Part shown: piece after piece, positions 51,247-59,648 of the stretch
How the letters are laid out: every line of letters begins with the position of its first letter
Numbering within the stretch: position 1 is the stretch's first letter
NCBI GenBank assembly: GCA_016717115.1
Contig: JADKGE010000002.1
Coordinates: 248,001-312,000 of the forward strand
Direction: 5' to 3'
Length of the DNA: 64,000 nt
Source of the DNA: Actinomycetota bacterium
Lineage (GTDB): Bacteria; Actinomycetota; Actinomycetes; S36-B12
Position numbers and translations under genes: made by a program
The notes under the pieces: generated by a model
What the model was told of the DNA's origin: nothing
The model's database searches: none
What the model saw: the letters and a program-made list of their open reading frames with translations, nothing else

Positions 51247-51999
51247 TCATGTCGACGAGGCCGGGGACACCCGGCGCACCATCACGATCACACCGAGGGC
51301 CAGGAGCCAGACGTACCACACGCCGGAGATGGTGCTGCCGATCGGAGCCAGCCACTCAGCGGCGAACAGGCCCGACCCCCACAGCATGGGCAGCCACAGC
51401 ACGGCCAGCCCGAGGCCAAGGAGCGCGAACCACCTGGGCACGCCCACCACACGGAGCAGGAGGATGCCGATCCCGACCGCCCACAGCCCCTGGAACAGCC
51501 AGCCCAGATGCTCACCGAGTGCGCCTCCCGCGTAGCGGTTGAGAACGTCGTAGGACGACGCGATCGCACCCCCGTTGGCCCCCTCCGCGGCCGCGTAGGC
51601 ATCGGACAGGTGCGGAACCGTCACCGGCCAACGCACCCAGCCGAGGATCTGCGCGAAGCCGCCGAGGACCCCGAAGGCCGTCACCATCCGCACGGCGGGC
51701 CGGCCCGGACCGCCGAACAACTCCTCGAGGTAGATGGCCACGGGGATGAGCACGAGACTGCTGACCAGGAGCAGGTAGAACGCGGTGCGCACGGCCGACT
51801 CGTTCGCGGCGAAGCTCGACAGCGCCTCGGTGCCGGGCGCGTCCAGCACGTCGGGCCAGCCGAAGGCCGCCGAGAGCCAGGCTGCGCCGGTGGCGGCGAG
51901 CACCGCCGCGCTGATCAGCAGGATGCCGGTCACGACGCGGGTGCGTGGCGTGAGCGGCGTGGTCGCGACCGGGGAACGGTCGAGGGTGGTCGTGGACAT
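51247..51999 (-). CDS. DUF4386-like membrane protein
   Basis: A 250-residue membrane protein with about seven helices. The pattern GILLISAAVLAATGAAWLS, then a loop, then AFYLLLVSSLVLIPVAIYLEELF and GFAQILGWVRWP resembles the DUF4386 family, whose role is unknown. ATG 51999 has TGGAGG upstream and is preferred over further upstream codons. It is divergent from a TetR gene, with three short palindromes between them, so it is the probable target of that regulator. Confidence 0.78.
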   Translation of the reverse strand: MSTTTLDRSPVATTPLTPRTRVVTGILLISAAVLAATGAAWLSAAFGWPDVLDAPGTEALSSFAANESAVRTAFYLLLVSSLVLIPVAIYLEELFGGPGRPAVRMVTAFGVLGGFAQILGWVRWPVTVPHLSDAYAAAEGANGGAIASSYDVLNRYAGGALGEHLGWLFQGLWAVGIGILLLRVVGVPRWFALLGLGLAVLWLPMLWGSGLFAAEWLAPIGSTISGVWYVWLLALGVIVMVRRVSPASST

Positions 52000-52017
52000 G
52001 AGTGCCTCCAGAAGTGT

Positions 52018-52097
52018 GAGCAATGCTCGTGTTGCGAACACTGTTCCACATCGGGAGACACGAGTCAAGAGCACTGCTCTGTTTGCGTTCAGTGTTC
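52018..52097. promoter_or_regulatory. Array of 11-base palindromes, candidate TetR operators
   Basis: GAGCAATGCTC (52018-52028), GAACACTGTTC (52036-52046) and GAGCACTGCTC (52069-52079) share the pattern GA(g/a)CA-N-TG(c/t)TC. A half-site CAGTGTTC lies at 52090-52097. They fill the 122-base gap between divergent starts at 51999 and 52122. Spacings of 18 and 33 bases between starts of sites would allow several repressor dimers. Confidence 0.65.
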
Positions 52098-52121
52098 GCT
52101 TTCGATGGCTAGGGTTGTCCC

Positions 52122-52856
52122 ATGAGCATCGATGCGCCCTCAGGTCGACGGGCCCGGCTGCGCGCCGAGACCACGAGCGACATCCTCGACGCGGCTCGTC
52201 GGCATCTGGCCGCGGAGGGAGCCAGCGCCCTGTCCCTGCGGGCGATCGCCCGCGAGCTCGACATGGGCGTCTCTTCCATCTACCGATACTTCCCCAGCCG
52301 CGACGATCTGCTCACCGAGCTCCTCGTCGAGGCCTTCGACGCGCAGGCCGACGTGGTCGCGGCGGCGGCCGCAGCCCACGCCGAGCCGTCGGCAGCCCTC
52401 CGGGCGGCCCTGCAGGCCTACCGCGACTGGTCGCTGGCGCATCCCCCCGAGTTCGCCCTGGCCTACGGCTCGCCCGTGCCCGGCTACCAGGCGCCGGCCG
52501 AGCGCACGATCCGCGCCGGAGTGCGTGCGGGCGGCACGCTCGTCGATCTTCTCGAGCGCGCATGGCGGGAGGGACGGGTGGACGCGGCGGTCGTCAACGA
52601 GCGTGACGCCCGACTGACGGCCGCTGAGCGAAGCGGCATCGACGCCCTCATCGCACGGCGCGACTACTCGCTGCCCGCTGGGCTGATGTCCCTGTGCGTC
52701 GACATGCTCGTGCGCATCCACGGCTTCGTGGTGATGGAGGCGTTCGGTCAGCTGCGTCCCCTCGCGAGCGACCCCGCCGCGACCTTCGGGCGCACCATCG
52801 ACGAGTGCCTCAGCGCCGTCGGACTCGGCCGTCAGGATGACCGCCGAGATCGGTGA
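52122..52856 (+). CDS. TetR family regulator with WHG-type C-terminal domain
   Basis: A 244-residue regulator. The helix-turn-helix is LSLRAIARELDMGVSSIYRYFPSRDDLLTELL. The C-terminal part has WSLAHPPEFALAYGSPVPGY, the signature of the TetR WHG domain. The ligand is unknown. It is divergent from the DUF4386-like gene, with a palindrome array between them, and ends four bases before the convergent ClbS-like gene. Autoregulation together with control of the membrane protein is the simplest reading. Confidence 0.88.
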   Translation: MSIDAPSGRRARLRAETTSDILDAARRHLAAEGASALSLRAIARELDMGVSSIYRYFPSRDDLLTELLVEAFDAQADVVAAAAAAHAEPSAALRAALQAYRDWSLAHPPEFALAYGSPVPGYQAPAERTIRAGVRAGGTLVDLLERAWREGRVDAAVVNERDARLTAAERSGIDALIARRDYSLPAGLMSLCVDMLVRIHGFVVMEAFGQLRPLASDPAATFGRTIDECLSAVGLGRQDDRRDR

Positions 52857-52860
52857 TCGG

Positions 52861-53373
52861 TCAGGTGTGGAGCGCGTGCGCCCGGCTGCGCCGAAGCTCC
52901 TTGAGCGCCCAGTCGTAGTGGCTTGACGTCGCGGACACGAAGTAGGCACCGAGGGACGTCGAACCCGTCCAGTGGTACCGCTTCTTCGTGAAGAGCTCCT
53001 CGTCCGTATGCCGACGGATGATCTCCTGGAGCCGACGATGCGTGCCGTCCAGATCGTCACGCACGTCGGCGAGTGCGCGGTCGAGGTAGCGCAGCCGGAT
53101 CTCCTCGTTCAGGTCGGGAAGGGTGCGCCAGGTGTAGCCCTCGGCGGGTATGACGGGCATCGCCCCCGCCATGCCCTCGTCGTACCAGCGCAGCATCATC
53201 ACGTGCCACGCGTGCAGGTGGCCCAGGACATCCCTCACCCGGGCCTCCGGATCGGCCGCGCCGCCCGCGCCCTGGGTGGCGTCCGCGACCAAGGCGTCGG
53301 ACACGGCCAGGAGGTGGGCGAAGCCGGCATCGCTGGCCGCCAGCAGGTCCTCTGCAGTGGTGGGTCGAGGCAT
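52861..53373 (-). CDS. ClbS/DfsB family four-helix bundle protein
   Basis: A 170-residue soluble protein. PRPTTAEDLLAASDAGFAHLL, then VRDVLGHLHAWHVMMLRWYDEG, and later YHWTGSTSLGAYFVSATSSHYDWALKEL match the DUF1706 family. ClbS in E. coli protects DNA from colibactin by hydrolysing its cyclopropane, and other members include DfsB. A protective role is possible but not shown here. ATG 53373 is chosen because the longer frame adds unrelated residues. Confidence 0.87.
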   Translation of the reverse strand: MPRPTTAEDLLAASDAGFAHLLAVSDALVADATQGAGGAADPEARVRDVLGHLHAWHVMMLRWYDEGMAGAMPVIPAEGYTWRTLPDLNEEIRLRYLDRALADVRDDLDGTHRRLQEIIRRHTDEELFTKKRYHWTGSTSLGAYFVSATSSHYDWALKELRRSRAHALHT

Positions 53374-53468
53374 GCCCCAATGATCGCGACCCGATCCGCG
53401 GAATGCCCGCTGAGCCCACTGCCGGGTCAGCGCGCGGGCCACCACGGCGGAACCTCCTTCTATTGCAT

Positions 53469-53487
53469 TAGTGTGTCTTACACAGTA
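53469..53487 (+). promoter_or_regulatory. Candidate PadR operator
   Basis: TAGTGTGT (53469-53476) and ACACAGTA (53480-53487) form an inverted repeat with a three-base spacer and one mismatch. It lies just before TGGAGG and the padR ATG. PadR-type regulators often bind such sites in their own promoters. Confidence 0.5.
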
Positions 53488-53497
53488 TTGTGGAGGC

Positions 53498-53839
53498 ATG
53501 GATGTGGACGAGGTTGTGGAGAGTCACCTTCAGGAACTGCGCCGGGGAACGATCGTTCTGGCGAGCCTGGAGATTCTGCGGCGGCCCGGCTACGGGTACC
53601 GCCTGCTCGAGACCCTCGACGCGGCCGGCTTCGCCGTCGACGCGAACACTCTCTACCCACTGCTGCGGCGTCTGGAGAAGCAACAGCTGCTCACCAGCGA
53701 GTGGAACACCGACGAGGCCCGGCCGCGCAAGTACTACACGACGAGCGCCGAGGGTGCTCGGCTGGCCGAGGCACTTCGGGCCGACTGGGCGCGACTGGGC
53801 GACGCCATCGACGGACTCGACAACCAGGTCAAGGAGTGA
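53498..53839 (+). CDS. PadR family transcriptional regulator
   Basis: A 113-residue winged-helix regulator: LRRGTIVLASLEILRRPGYGYRLLETLDAAG, then VDANTLYPLLRRLEKQQLLTSEW and PRKYYTTSAEGARL. These are the full PadR winged helix and wing. ATG 53498 has TGGAGG at good spacing. Its stop is five bases before the HAAS-domain gene, forming the classic PadR/HAAS pair in which the PadR protein controls the membrane protein. The effector is unknown. Confidence 0.92.
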   Translation: MDVDEVVESHLQELRRGTIVLASLEILRRPGYGYRLLETLDAAGFAVDANTLYPLLRRLEKQQLLTSEWNTDEARPRKYYTTSAEGARLAEALRADWARLGDAIDGLDNQVKE

Positions 53840-53844
53840 TCGCC

Positions 53845-54801
53845 ATGAAGACAACCAGCGAATCGATGACCGATCGCTACGTGGCTGCCGCGCTGAAGGG
53901 GGTCCCCGAGGACCAGCGAACCGACGTCTCGGCGGAACTGCGAGGATCCATCGCCGATGCCGTCGACGCCAGGATCGACCGAGGCGAGGGTGCCGACGTC
54001 GCAGAACGGGCCGTCCTCACGGAACTCGGGGATCCCACCCGGTTGGCGGCCGAGTACGCGGGTCGTCCGCTCTACCTGATCGGGCCTGCCTTCTATCCGG
54101 ACTATGCCCGACTGCTCAAGGTGCTGCTGTCCATCGTCGTGCCCGTCATCGCGGTGGTGGTCGGCGCGGCCACAGCGATGTCCGGCGACGATCCGTGGCA
54201 GGTCCTGATCTCGGCCGCCAGTTCAGCCTTCTCCGTCGGCGTACAACTGGCCTTCTGGGTGACCTTGGTATTCGCCCTCCTCGAACGCGGAGGCGTCCAG
54301 CCGCGCCGGTCAGCGTCGTCGTGGGACGTCAGCGACCTGCCCGCGCTGCCCGACCGACGAGTCGGACTCGGCGAGACGATCGCCTCCATCGCTGGGCTGG
54401 CCCTGCTGATCTGGTTCCTGATCTGGCAGCCCGGCTACCGCGCGAGCCTGGACCAGGCCACCGCAGCCGTGCCGATCCTCGATCCGGCCCTGAGCACGTT
54501 CTGGATCCCCTTCCTGGTGACGGTGCTGCTCGCCAGCATCACCCTGGAGATCGTCAAGTACCGCAAGGGCCGCTGGACGGTTCCACTCGCGGCACTCAAC
54601 ACCGTCCTGAGCCTGGCGTTCGCCGCTCCCGCCATCTGGCTGACCACATCCGCCCAGCTGTTCAATCCGGCCTTCTTGGCTGCGACGTCGGGCGAGGCCC
54701 TCCTCTCGCTGGTGGACCTCCTGCCCACCCTCATCGCCTGGATCATCGCCGTCGTGTGCGTGGCCGACATCACCGAAGGCTGGTGGAAGGCCTTGCGATG
54801 A
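53845..54801 (+). CDS. HAAS signalling-domain membrane protein
   Basis: A 318-residue protein. Residues 5-75 form the HAAS helical domain (DRYVAAALKGVPEDQRTDVSAELRGSIADAVDARI). Seven or so membrane helices follow. HAAS domains are found almost only beside PadR regulators and are thought to interact with them or sense membrane state. It has no transporter or enzyme motif. The ATG is chosen from the GGAG a few bases upstream. It is probably co-transcribed with padR and the membrane gene 36 bases downstream. Confidence 0.87.
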   Translation: MKTTSESMTDRYVAAALKGVPEDQRTDVSAELRGSIADAVDARIDRGEGADVAERAVLTELGDPTRLAAEYAGRPLYLIGPAFYPDYARLLKVLLSIVVPVIAVVVGAATAMSGDDPWQVLISAASSAFSVGVQLAFWVTLVFALLERGGVQPRRSASSWDVSDLPALPDRRVGLGETIASIAGLALLIWFLIWQPGYRASLDQATAAVPILDPALSTFWIPFLVTVLLASITLEIVKYRKGRWTVPLAALNTVLSLAFAAPAIWLTTSAQLFNPAFLAATSGEALLSLVDLLPTLIAWIIAVVCVADITEGWWKALR

Positions 54802-54836
54802 CCCGCGAGGGATGACCGTAAGTGAGGTGATCAACG

Positions 54837-55484
54837 ATGGACGCCACCACACTGATCATGCTGCTCGTGATCCTCACGCTGCTGGGGATTCCCGTCATCA
54901 TCTACTCGCTGTCGATTCGCGACGCCCAACGAATCGGGCGCTTTCTGCGACGAGTGGCCTGCTTCGGGATGGTCGGGATCTTCGGCTTCATCGGGGTGCT
55001 GATGGTGCTCTCGGCTGCTTCGCGTGGCTCCCTACTGCAAGCGGCCACTCTGGCCGCACTCTGGGCGGTCCCACCGCTGTGCGTGACCGCGTGGTCCCGT
55101 CACGGCGGCTCAGGACTCGAGAGCACGCTGTGGGCAATGACGGGGCTCGTCTGCGCGACGTCGGTCATCGCCGCCACGTCGGCCGGGCTGTGGTGGGATT
55201 TCGCGAACGACACGGGCCCCTACTTCCAGTCCGCAGTGCCGATGACGGGTGTCTGCCTGGCCATCTGGGCACTTCGTGAGCCAGTGCGCGGCGGCATCGC
55301 GATGATCGTCCTCGGCCTGGCGCCCGTCCTGATCCTGTCGCTGGCACCCGGGAGTGCGGGCGCCTCTATGGCCGCGTCGCTAGGTCCGGTGGCCGCCTTC
55401 GCCCTGGCGGGCGCTGCGTGCCTGGTCGGGTCACGGCTGGCGCACACCCATCAACGACCGACCACCGCCCTTCCCATGCACTGA
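54837..55484 (+). CDS. Membrane protein of unknown function
   Basis: A 215-residue membrane protein with about six hydrophobic helices (for example LIMLLVILTLLGIPVIIYSLS at the N-terminus). It has no recognised motif. It follows the HAAS gene in the same direction and is likely part of the same PadR-controlled unit. GAGGTG precedes the ATG at a rather long distance. It may form a complex with the HAAS protein. Confidence 0.65.
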   Translation: MDATTLIMLLVILTLLGIPVIIYSLSIRDAQRIGRFLRRVACFGMVGIFGFIGVLMVLSAASRGSLLQAATLAALWAVPPLCVTAWSRHGGSGLESTLWAMTGLVCATSVIAATSAGLWWDFANDTGPYFQSAVPMTGVCLAIWALREPVRGGIAMIVLGLAPVLILSLAPGSAGASMAASLGPVAAFALAGAACLVGSRLAHTHQRPTTALPMH

Positions 55485-55593
55485 TCGACATGAGCGCAGG
55501 GCATGCGTCGGCAGCAGTCCTGACGAGCTCTCCCGCCCCTTGCGCCCCGACGGCTCGCCGTGCTGGCGCGCCTCACATGCCAGTGGTCAGTGG
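55485..55593. other. 109-base gap between convergent genes
   Basis: Between the stop of the membrane protein gene and the stop of the lipoprotein gene. I see no strong hairpin with a U-run, no repeat and no gene here. Confidence 0.4.
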
Positions 55594-56094
55594 CTACTTC
55601 CACGCGTAGTCGGACTGACCCAGATCGGCGAACATCGTGATGCCGGCCTGCTGCATGTCGGCGAGCGCATCATTCACCTTCTGCACGTCAGCACCCGTGG
55701 GCTGAGTCGTGTAGATGGGCTGGATCGCAGCGACGGTGGCCGCGAAGGCGTCGATCGAATCGACTGCTGCAGGGGCGCACTTCGGCGCGAGACCCTGCAT
55801 TGCCGCGATGCCGGAGCTCAGGTTGGCAAGCGTCGGCGACTCATCATTCGTCGTGCCGAGGTTGAGGCTGAGGTACTGCCAGTAGGTCGACATGTGTGCC
55901 GCGGTCATGGCGAACTGGGGGCAGGTCGTCGGGGCCGGCGAGCCGGTGACCGGTGCTGGCGCAGTACTCATCGTCGCCGTGGCCGCCGGTGTCGGGGTCG
56001 ATTCGCTGGCCGTGGACGAGCCGCAGGCCGATAGCCCGGCGGCTGCGACCGCCGCCAGTGCCAGCGTGATCCAAGTCCTCGTTGTGGTCTTCAT
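55594..56094 (-). CDS. Secreted lipoprotein of unknown function
   Basis: A 166-residue predicted lipoprotein. The signal peptide ends in the lipobox LSACGSS at about residue 25. A Thr/Pro/Ala linker follows, and then a helical domain with two cysteines (TTCPQFA and PKCAPA). ATG 56094 has a clear GGAGG upstream and is preferred over ATG 56124. No family is recognised. It should be anchored on the outer face of the cytoplasmic membrane. Confidence 0.75.
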   Translation of the reverse strand: MKTTTRTWITLALAAVAAAGLSACGSSTASESTPTPAATATMSTAPAPVTGSPAPTTCPQFAMTAAHMSTYWQYLSLNLGTTNDESPTLANLSSGIAAMQGLAPKCAPAAVDSIDAFAATVAAIQPIYTTQPTGADVQKVNDALADMQQAGITMFADLGQSDYAWK

Positions 56095-56303
56095 GGTGGC
56101 CTCCAGCCTCCCGGTCTTCACCACTACTGTCGCCCTCGACGGCTCGGCTCCGCCTCAGGGAAAACACCTGACTTCTCGGGTGGCCTGCCGCGGGCGCCCC
56201 TGTCGAGGCGAACAGCAGGACGAGAAGCGCCAGATGTACACACACCGGAGGAGGTCAGTGGTGGAACGCATGATCCCCGGCCTCTGATGAGACCGGGGAC
56301 CGT
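56095..56303. other. Non-coding gap between the lipoprotein gene and the tRNA terminator
   Basis: About 210 bases with no convincing gene. Open frames across it read Arg/Pro-rich peptides and continue through the tRNA, so they are not coding. It should hold the lipoprotein promoter, but no clear -35/-10 pair is seen. Confidence 0.45.
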
Positions 56304-56319
56304 CCGGGGCGAACCCCGG
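56304..56319 (-). terminator. Hairpin after tRNA-Leu
   Basis: CCGGGG-CGAA-CCCCGG on the plus strand reads CCGGGG-UUCG-CCCCGG in the minus-strand transcript: a six-base GC stem with a stable UUCG tetraloop, four bases beyond the encoded CCA. No U-run follows, so it may be a processing or weak terminator element. Confidence 0.65.
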
Positions 56320-56323
56320 GATG

Positions 56324-56410
56324 TGGTGCGCGAGGGGGGAGTTGAACCCCCACGCCCTTTCGGGCACACGGACCTGAACCGTGCGCGTCTGCCTATTCCG
56401 CCACTCGCGC
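56324..56410 (-). tRNA. tRNA-Leu (anticodon CAG)
   Basis: The minus strand folds as a class II tRNA. The seven-base acceptor stem GCGCGAG/CTCGCGC is followed by discriminator A and an encoded CCA at 56326-56324. The anticodon loop TTCAGGT places CAG at 56376-56374, reading CUG codons. A long variable arm (CCCGAAAGGG region) and a GTTCAAC T-loop complete it. A tRNA-Leu beside fhaA is also seen in mycobacteria, so the synteny is old. Confidence 0.96.
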
Positions 56411-56450
56411 GTGAAGCGATCTGAGGGTACAGGGCAGTCCGACGCGACGA

Positions 56451-56930
56451 CTAATCGGGAGCCGCCTCCAGCTCAGCGCGCAGTGCGTCGAGGGTGGCTC
56501 GCATGGTGCGCTCGTTGTGCGCGGCCCGATCGGCGACGCCCGTCCCCACGATGCCCATCACCTTCATCGGCAGTCCGCGCCGGTCCCACCACTGCTCCTC
56601 CACGGTGCAGGCAGCATCGGTGCCGTCATCGGAACGGGAGAGCGCGTAGCGCCAGCGGGAGACGGCCATGCCCTGGAAGGAGACGTCGAAGGCGAACGCC
56701 TCTCCAGGTGTGGACTCGATCACACGGCAGGTCGTCGACCAGCGGAACAGGCCGTTGCGGTTGCTGCCCGAGAACACGGCTCCCACGGGGAGCACCCCTG
56801 TCGCCTCGACCCGGACCCCACTGGCCTCCGGAGACCAGGAGACGATCCGTGAGGGATCGGCCACGGCCCTCCACACGTCCTCGGCCGGCCTTCGGATGGT
56901 CGTGCGCACGCTCACGTCGGGACTGCTCAT
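56451..56930 (-). CDS. SRPBCC (polyketide cyclase/START-like) family protein
   Basis: A 159-residue soluble protein: VRTTIRRPAEDVWRAVADPSRIVSWSPE at the start, then GLFRWSTTCRVIESTPGEAFAFDV and a C-terminal helix AERTMRATLDALRAEL-like segment. This is the helix-grip fold that binds hydrophobic ligands. The ligand is unknown. ATG 56930 has GGATGGAG upstream. It sits between tRNA-Leu and fhaA and points away from fhaA. Confidence 0.86.
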   Translation of the reverse strand: MSSPDVSVRTTIRRPAEDVWRAVADPSRIVSWSPEASGVRVEATGVLPVGAVFSGSNRNGLFRWSTTCRVIESTPGEAFAFDVSFQGMAVSRWRYALSRSDDGTDAACTVEEQWWDRRGLPMKVMGIVGTGVADRAAHNERTMRATLDALRAELEAAPD

Positions 56931-57077
56931 GGCTCCATCCTGCCGTGTCCGTCTCGGCTGAGGCCGCCTTCGGTCGGTGCGCATCCCTCACCCGCCGTTC
57001 CCCGCGGGTTAGCATCGACACCACGCCACCCGTCCGGTGGACGGACGGTCGGATCGGTGAGACAGACGGAGGGCCTC

Positions 57078-57779
57078 GTGGGTCTGCTGGAACGGTTCGA
57101 GGACTCCCTCGACCGCATGGTGAACGGTGCCTTCGCGCGCGCCTTCAAGGCCGAGGTCCAGCCGGTGGAGATCGCCTCGGCGCTGCAGCGCGAGGTCAGC
57201 GACCGAGCCGCCGTCATCGACAGGGACCGCACCGTCATCCCCAACGTCTTCCATGTCGAGCTCTCCGAGCACGACTACAAGCGGCTCGCCGTGTTCAAGG
57301 ACGCCCTCCAGACCGAGCTGGCCACGCTCGTGCGCGACTACGGCGCCGAGCAGCGCTACACGCTTCTCGGGCCCGTCCAGGTGACGCTCGCGCAGGACGA
57401 CGAGCTCGAGACAGGCATCTTCCGCGTGCGCAGCGAGGCCCGCGCAGAGGTGAGCTCGCAACCCCACGGCCGGCCCGGCGTTCCCGGCTCGGCCACCGTC
57501 GACGCCAGACAGCCGCGACTCGAGGTGGGCGGAGTGGCCTACCCGCTCGTGCGGGCCGTGACGCGCCTGGGACGGGGCAGCGACACGGACATCCGCGTGG
57601 AGGACCCGGGTGCGTCGCGCAACCACTGCGAGATCGTCCTCGGCCAGCCCGTCCTCGTGCGCGATCTCAACTCCACGAACGGCACGTTCGTCAACGGCCA
57701 GCGCATCTCTCAGGTGGAGATCGCCGACGGAACCGTCGTCATGATCGGTTCGACCCAACTGGTGTACCGGAGCGGCTGA
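57078..57779 (+). CDS. fhaA: FHA domain protein FhaA
   Basis: A 233-residue cytoplasmic protein. Residues 1-115 are the FhaA N-terminal domain (DUF3662: LLERFEDSLDRMVNGAFARAFKAEVQPVEIA). The C-terminal FHA domain (about 148-233) has LGRGSDTDIRVEDPGASRNHCEI and DLNSTNGTFVNG, which bind phosphothreonine. In mycobacteria FhaA binds the PknB-phosphorylated pseudokinase MviN and tunes peptidoglycan lipid II export. The linker is shorter than in M. tuberculosis. GTG 57078 has GGAGGG upstream and is chosen over GTG 57057. CCGTCC-GGT-GGACGG (57030-57044) forms a leader hairpin, and TAGCAT (57010-57015) may be its -10. Confidence 0.93.
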   Translation: MGLLERFEDSLDRMVNGAFARAFKAEVQPVEIASALQREVSDRAAVIDRDRTVIPNVFHVELSEHDYKRLAVFKDALQTELATLVRDYGAEQRYTLLGPVQVTLAQDDELETGIFRVRSEARAEVSSQPHGRPGVPGSATVDARQPRLEVGGVAYPLVRAVTRLGRGSDTDIRVEDPGASRNHCEIVLGQPVLVRDLNSTNGTFVNGQRISQVEIADGTVVMIGSTQLVYRSG

Positions 57780-57782
57780 CCC

Positions 57783-58268
57783 GTGTCCGAGCTCGCGCTC
57801 ACCTTGGTCCGGCTGGGATTCCTCATCCTGCTCTGGTCATTCGTGCTCATGACCGTTCTGGTCCTGCGACGTGACCTGCGCATGCCTGCCGATGCCCGGC
57901 CATTGGGTCGCGAGCGCAAGCCGGCCCGGGCCCCGAAGCCCCCACGCCCGCCGAAGGTGGCCAAGCAGCAGAAGGTCAAGGGCAGCAAGCTCGTCGTGAT
58001 CGAGGGCCCATTGCTCGGAACCATCGTGCCTCTTGGGAACGTCCAGATCACGGTGGGACGCGCGTCAGACTCCACGCTCGTCATCGACGACGACTACGCG
58101 TCGAGCCGGCACGCGCGCATCTATCCCTCCGAGGGATCGTGGGTGGTGGAGGACCTTGGCTCGACCAACGGCACATGGATCGACCGCACCCGCATCACCT
58201 CCCCCACCGTGCTGCCCGTCGGGGCCCCGCTGCGGGTCGGTCGGACGACGCTGCAGATCCAGAAGTAG
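57783..58268 (+). CDS. fhaB: FHA domain protein FhaB/FipA
   Basis: A 161-residue protein with an N-terminal membrane helix (LVRLGFLILLWSFVLMTVLVL) and a basic linker. A C-terminal FHA domain follows (ITVGRASDSTLVIDDDYASSRHARIYP, LGSTNGTWIDR). It recognises phosphothreonine on kinase targets and links Pkn signalling to division (FtsZ/FtsQ contacts in mycobacteria). GTG start four bases after fhaA. It is the second gene of the operon. Confidence 0.93.
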   Translation: MSELALTLVRLGFLILLWSFVLMTVLVLRRDLRMPADARPLGRERKPARAPKPPRPPKVAKQQKVKGSKLVVIEGPLLGTIVPLGNVQITVGRASDSTLVIDDDYASSRHARIYPSEGSWVVEDLGSTNGTWIDRTRITSPTVLPVGAPLRVGRTTLQIQK

Positions 58269-58274
58269 GCCGAC

Positions 58275-59648
58275 ATGACCCTGCATCTGCGCTACGCGGC
58301 CCGCTCAGACGTCGGCCTCGTCCGCGAGGGCAACGAGGACTCCGGGTATGCCGGTCCCGCCCTGCTCCTCGTCGCCGACGGAATGGGCGGTCATGCCGCC
58401 GGGGAGCTCGCCAGTGCCATCGCCGTGGCCACGGTCGCCGACCTCGACGTCCATCCACCCGTATCCAGCGAGCTGCTCACGGCTCTGGGCGACGCGATCA
58501 ACGACGTCGGCGACGGCATCGCCGACGTGATCTCCGCCGATCCGGATCTCACCGGGATGGGCACCACGGTCACCGGGATCTACTGGCGCGAGGAGCGCAT
58601 CGCCGTCGTGCACGTCGGCGACTCCCGCGCCTACCTGCTTCGTGGCGGCGAGCTGTCCCAGATCACCCACGACCACACCTACGTGCAGACCCTCGTCGAC
58701 GCCGGTCGCATCACCGAGGAGGAGGCGCTCATCCACCCCCGGCGCTCACTCATCATGCGAGCCCTCGACGGCCGCAACCCGGTGGAGGCGGATCTCTCGA
58801 TCCGTGAGGCCCGTGACGGGGATCGGTACATGCTGTGCACCGACGGGCTGTCCGGCGTCGTGCGCCCCGACGAGATGGCCAGCATCCTCGGCGACGGTGA
58901 GCCCACCGGCTGCGTCACCCGCCTCGTCGACCTGGCGCTCGAGCGCGGCGCCCCCGACAACGTGACCGTCGTCGTCGCCGACGTCGTGGAGGTGCCCGAC
59001 TCCGCGCCGGACGTGCCCGTCGTCGTCGAGGTGTTCGCCCCCGTCGTCGTCGGCGCCGCCGGCGAGCCCCGGGTGCGACTGCGCCTGCCCGGCGTGCGCT
59101 TCCCGGACGACGCCCAGCCCGACCCCGACCGTCCCGAGCCGCCACCCCCCGTCTCGAGCGGACCGCCCACCGAGCCGCAGCAGATGATCGATGCCGAGAT
59201 CGTGGTGCCGGCGGCCGAGGCGGCTCGTCGGGCCGCTCGCGAGGAGCAGGAGAAGCGCGACCGCTCGCTCCGCCGACGCCGGCTCTGGCTGACCATCGCC
59301 ATCATCGCCACAGCGGTCGTGCTCCTCGCGGCCACGGCAACCATGGTCGCTCGGTCGTGGCTCTCCTCGCAGTGGTACGTCGCCGTCAACGGCAGCGCTG
59401 GCACCGGCACCGTCGGCGTGTACCAGGGCATCCAGGGATCCCTCCTCGGTGCGCGACTCTCGACGCTGTGGTCGGATTCCGGCCTCCAGGTGGGCACGCT
59501 GCCGTACTTCGACCAGGAGCTGGTCAGCAAGGGAATTCCCGCGGCCGGAGAGGTCGATGCGCAGCGGATCGTCGCCGAGCTCCAGAGTCGCGCCGCGGAC
59601 TGCCAGACGATCATGCCGCCGGCGGGCTGCCCGGGCACCGCCCAATGA
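58275..59648 (+). CDS. pstP: PP2C-type serine/threonine phosphatase PstP
   Basis: A 457-residue membrane phosphatase that removes phosphate from PknA/PknB and their targets. The cytoplasmic PP2C domain (1-235) has SDVGLVREGNEDS, LLVADGMGGHAAGELAS, HVGDSRAYLLRGG and APDNVTVVVADV, which together give the metal-binding Asp residues. A Pro-rich linker leads to one membrane helix at about 338-360, then an extracellular tail of about 95 residues. It starts six bases after fhaB, and its stop overlaps the rodA ATG by four bases. Confidence 0.95.
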   Translation: MTLHLRYAARSDVGLVREGNEDSGYAGPALLLVADGMGGHAAGELASAIAVATVADLDVHPPVSSELLTALGDAINDVGDGIADVISADPDLTGMGTTVTGIYWREERIAVVHVGDSRAYLLRGGELSQITHDHTYVQTLVDAGRITEEEALIHPRRSLIMRALDGRNPVEADLSIREARDGDRYMLCTDGLSGVVRPDEMASILGDGEPTGCVTRLVDLALERGAPDNVTVVVADVVEVPDSAPDVPVVVEVFAPVVVGAAGEPRVRLRLPGVRFPDDAQPDPDRPEPPPPVSSGPPTEPQQMIDAEIVVPAAEAARRAAREEQEKRDRSLRRRRLWLTIAIIATAVVLLAATATMVARSWLSSQWYVAVNGSAGTGTVGVYQGIQGSLLGARLSTLWSDSGLQVGTLPYFDQELVSKGIPAAGEVDAQRIVAELQSRAADCQTIMPPAGCPGTAQ

